Shown one piece after another: positions 5,880 through 6,908 of a stretch of 6,908 nucleotides of DNA (positions are counted from its first letter, which is position 1; each line of letters begins with the position of its first letter). Origin of the DNA: DATAFT01 sp035544635 (GTDB lineage: Bacteria; Acidobacteriota; Thermoanaerobaculia; Multivoradales; Multivoraceae); the NCBI GenBank assembly GCA_035544635.1, contig DATKDQ010000179.1, positions 1-6,908 on the forward strand, in the 5' to 3' direction. Both the position numbers and the translations under genes were made by a program. Under the pieces are notes generated by a model. The model did no database searches and was not told where the DNA came from. It saw nothing but the letters and a program-made list of their open reading frames with translations.

Positions 5880-5937
5880 CCTTGACCCGCAGAAATCGTT
5901 ACAGACGAGTCAAGTTTGTTCCCGGGTCAAGGCTTCC
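5875..5937. repeat. Hairpin A of module copy 2
   Basis: GGAAGCCTTGACCCG (5875-5889) and CGGGTCAAGGCTTCC (5923-5937) are perfect reverse complements (15 bp). The 33-base loop contains the conserved 23-mer at 5895-5917. GAA (5892-5894) and TTC (5919-5921) may extend the stem. The arms share no alignment with those of copy 1. Confidence 0.85.
5895..5917. repeat. Conserved 23-base loop sequence, copy 2
   Basis: It is identical to 5731-5753 except for C in place of T at the twelfth base. The starts of the two copies are 164 bases apart. Its GTCAAG (5909-5914) duplicates the hexamer in the stem's right arm (5926-5931), so the left arm has two possible partners. Confidence 0.9.
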
Positions 5938-5939
5938 GA

Positions 5940-5964
5940 GCCGCGCGGCGCAGCCGCGCTTGGC
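5940..5964. repeat. Hairpin B of module copy 2
   Basis: GCC (5940-5942) pairs with GGC (5962-5964) and GCGCGGC (5943-5949) pairs with GCCGCGC (5953-5959). The loop is GCA, and an unpaired TT (5960-5961) is at the same place as in copy 1. It also starts two bases (GA) after hairpin A. The pair C5778-G5785 of copy 1 is G5947-C5955 here, a compensatory change. Confidence 0.7.
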
Positions 5965-5976
5965 GGGGAGCATCAG

Positions 5977-6012
5977 CTAGCGGGGCCGTGGTAGTGACCA
6001 CGGACCCGCTAG
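5977..6012 (-). terminator. Hairpin C of module copy 2, likely terminator of the beta-barrel gene
   Basis: CTAGCGGGGCCGTGGT (5977-5992) and ACCACGGACCCGCTAG (5997-6012) pair over 16 positions with one G/A mismatch and a four-base AGTG loop. The TAG stop codon of the beta-barrel gene (6011-6009) is inside the stem. Read on the minus strand it is a very stable hairpin right at the gene end. No T-run follows, so it is either a T-less terminator, a 3'-end stabiliser, or the boundary of the tandem element. Confidence 0.55.
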
Positions 6013-6908
6013 AAGATCGCCGACAGGTCGACCACCAGCACGTCGGCGCCTTCGCGGTCGAGGTACTCGACCTGGAGCAGGTAGGTGTGTCGCCGGTTGG
6101 GGCCCGCCAGCGCGAAGTAGGGCACGTAGGCCACGCGCGTGCCGTCGTTCGAGACCTCCTCGAGGCGAAGGCCGGCCATTGCGCGCAGGCGATCGCGCTC
6201 GACCAGCAGGTACTCGGCCTCGAGGCTGGATCGGGTCCGCTGGCCGGAGGCGCGGGTGTCCTCGAGGCCGAGGCCCGCGGTGAGGAAGAAGTCCCCCGCG
6301 CGCCAGGTGCCGAGCGCGGTCGCGAGCCACGCGTCGTCGTGGTAGAAGGCGTGCGCGCCCACCGAGCGCTCACCCCGGCGGTAGAACGTCTCGGCGAAGA
6401 CTCCCTTCGGTCCCGCCAACTCGAAGCTCGCCGCGCGGCTCGCCTCCTCGCTCAGCGGGATCGAGAGCTCGCCCGCGAACGGCACCGCCACGACGTGGAA
6501 GAGCCCGTCGTCGGCGGTGCGGCCGGCCCTCGACTGAAAGGTGTACTCGACGGCGGGAGAGCGGTTCGAGGGAGAAAAGCGGTAGAGCGAGTCGAGCCGC
6601 GGGTTCGGGCTGCGCTCGGTCGGCAGGTTGCCGCGGAAGAGGAGCGGCTCGCTCGCCGAGAGGCGCAGCGAGACGTCGACCTGGTTCAACGAGCGGAACT
6701 GCCCGATCCGCAGCGAGTGGCGATCCGCCGCGTGCCAGCGCAGGAGCAGATCCTCGAAGCGGCCGCCACGATCGAGCAGCGATCCGTCGCCGTCGAGCGA
6801 GAGGCTGACCAGGCGCCACTCGGCGAAGTAGGAGAGGGACTCGCCGACCGCTCCACCGCTGATCAGCTCGACCTTGGGGAGGAAGACGTCGCTGGGTCCG
6901 CCGGCGCT
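6009..6908 (-). CDS. Outer-membrane beta-barrel (porin-like) protein, C-terminal part
   Basis: The frame is open from the window edge to TAG at 6011-6009, giving 299 visible residues; the N-terminus is outside. A TTG at 6689 is not a real start, because 73 coding codons precede it in frame. Signs of a barrel: many short amphipathic stretches alternating polar and hydrophobic residues, aromatic girdle residues (HTYLLQVEYLDREG, AWLATALGTWRAGDFFLTAGLG), no long helix, few Cys, and a final strand VLVVDLSAIF ending in Phe, the usual recognition signal for the BAM insertion machinery. The early visible part (PKVELISGGAVGESLSYFAEWRL followed by LRIGQFRS) resembles strands of porin-like proteins of the 'x-R-x-G-Q-F' kind found in delta-proteobacterial genomes. 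I cannot name the family or substrate. Its stop codon is in a large hairpin, and the tandem three-hairpin array follows it. Confidence 0.8.
   Translation of the reverse strand, partial: SAGGPSDVFLPKVELISGGAVGESLSYFAEWRLVSLSLDGDGSLLDRGGRFEDLLLRWHAADRHSLRIGQFRSLNQVDVSLRLSASEPLLFRGNLPTERSPNPRLDSLYRFSPSNRSPAVEYTFQSRAGRTADDGLFHVVAVPFAGELSIPLSEEASRAASFELAGPKGVFAETFYRRGERSVGAHAFYHDDAWLATALGTWRAGDFFLTAGLGLEDTRASGQRTRSSLEAEYLLVERDRLRAMAGLRLEEVSNDGTRVAYVPYFALAGPNRRHTYLLQVEYLDREGADVLVVDLSAIF

Larger units (their letters stand above)
5470..6008. other. 539-base non-coding, structure-rich intergenic region
   Basis: It lies between two minus-strand genes: downstream of the beta-barrel gene and upstream of the BON unit. 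No frame shows a convincing protein. The short open frames here lack ribosome sites, have Arg/Ser/Pro-rich composition, and are explained by GC content. From low to high coordinates it holds the BON leader and RBS, the sigma-54 promoter (5537-5551), hairpins at 5561-5583 and 5585-5617, and a 10-bp palindrome at 5659-5668. The tandem three-hairpin modules then run from 5712 into the end of the next gene. In 5618-5711 nothing strong is seen apart from the palindrome and a four-base GAAG/CTTC stem at 5629-5639. Confidence 0.8.
5712..6012. repeat. Two tandem copies of a three-hairpin module (A-B-C)
   Basis: Copy 1 spans 5712-5879 and copy 2 spans 5875-6012; they share GGAAG at 5875-5879. Each runs hairpin A (conserved 23-base loop on a variable stem), the two-base linker GA, hairpin B (GC stem with a TT bulge), a GGGG-led spacer (8 or 12 bases), then hairpin C (long palindrome with an AGCGGG...GTGGT core). 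The order, linkers and architecture are kept while most stem bases differ. That pattern indicates selection on folding rather than simple recent duplication. It could be a structured RNA on either strand, or a DNA hairpin element of the REP/MITE or single-strand-recombination kind. No transposase, integrase or reverse transcriptase is in the window. I do not recognise a known family. Confidence 0.7.

Noticed and set aside
5731..5917. CRISPR array suggested by a 23-base direct repeat
   Set aside because: There are only two copies, starting 164 bases apart, each inside its own inverted repeat; spacers are not uniform and no cas genes are present.
5895..5917. Housekeeping promoter on the minus strand starting from TTGACT within the repeat
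   Set aside because: TTGACT is present in both copies, but no TATAAT-like hexamer is found 16-18 bases downstream.
5712..6012. Integron attC sites
   Set aside because: Variable-stem hairpins suggested it, but the terminal RYYYAAC and GTTRRRY boxes are absent from the stem ends, and there are no cassette genes or integrase.

Overview
The window is GC-rich (about two thirds G+C by eye) and comes from a Gram-negative (diderm) bacterium. The evidence is an RND tripartite efflux pump, two lipoprotein signal sequences, an outer-membrane beta-barrel ending in phenylalanine, and a good sigma-54 (-24/-12) promoter. A Myxococcota, Desulfobacterota, Acidobacteriota or similar environmental lineage would fit, but nothing here fixes the taxonomy.

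Plus strand, 1-4747: an efflux operon of three genes joined by two four-base ATGA overlaps. It holds the C-terminal part of a TetR-type repressor, a lipoprotein periplasmic adaptor (MFP) and a full-length 1044-residue HAE-type RND pump with an intact proton-relay set. No outer-membrane channel gene follows, so the pump must use one encoded elsewhere or upstream of the window. A 9-bp GC hairpin sits directly over the pump's ribosome-binding region, inside the end of the adaptor gene. It would make pump translation depend on adaptor translation.

4748-4914 is a short convergent gap with one small hairpin and no gene.

Minus strand, 5469 to 4915: a two-gene unit made of a BON-domain lipoprotein and a small two-helix membrane protein. 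The two are in the same frame and separated only by a stop codon (TGA followed at once by GTG). A near-consensus sigma-54 promoter lies about 60-80 bases upstream, which suggests activator-dependent, probably stress- or nutrient-controlled expression.

5470-6008 has no credible gene but is very rich in secondary structure. Besides the sigma-54 promoter it holds two hairpins just upstream of it, a perfect 10-bp palindrome, and the most unusual feature of the window: two tandem copies of a three-hairpin module (5712-5879 and 5875-6012). In each copy the first hairpin presents an almost identical 23-base loop sequence on a completely different but perfectly paired stem. The second hairpin keeps its architecture, including a two-T bulge and a two-base GA linker, with a compensatory pair change. 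The third is a long palindrome with a related AGCGGG...GTGGT core. Conserved loops on exchanged stems suggest a structured RNA, or a DNA hairpin acted on as single strand. I cannot assign it to a known family.

Minus strand, 6908 to 6009: the C-terminal 299 residues of an outer-membrane beta-barrel protein, open at the window edge. Its stop codon lies inside the last hairpin of the tandem array, so the array can be read as an elaborate 3' end of this gene, as the long leader region of the BON unit, or as an independent element between them.
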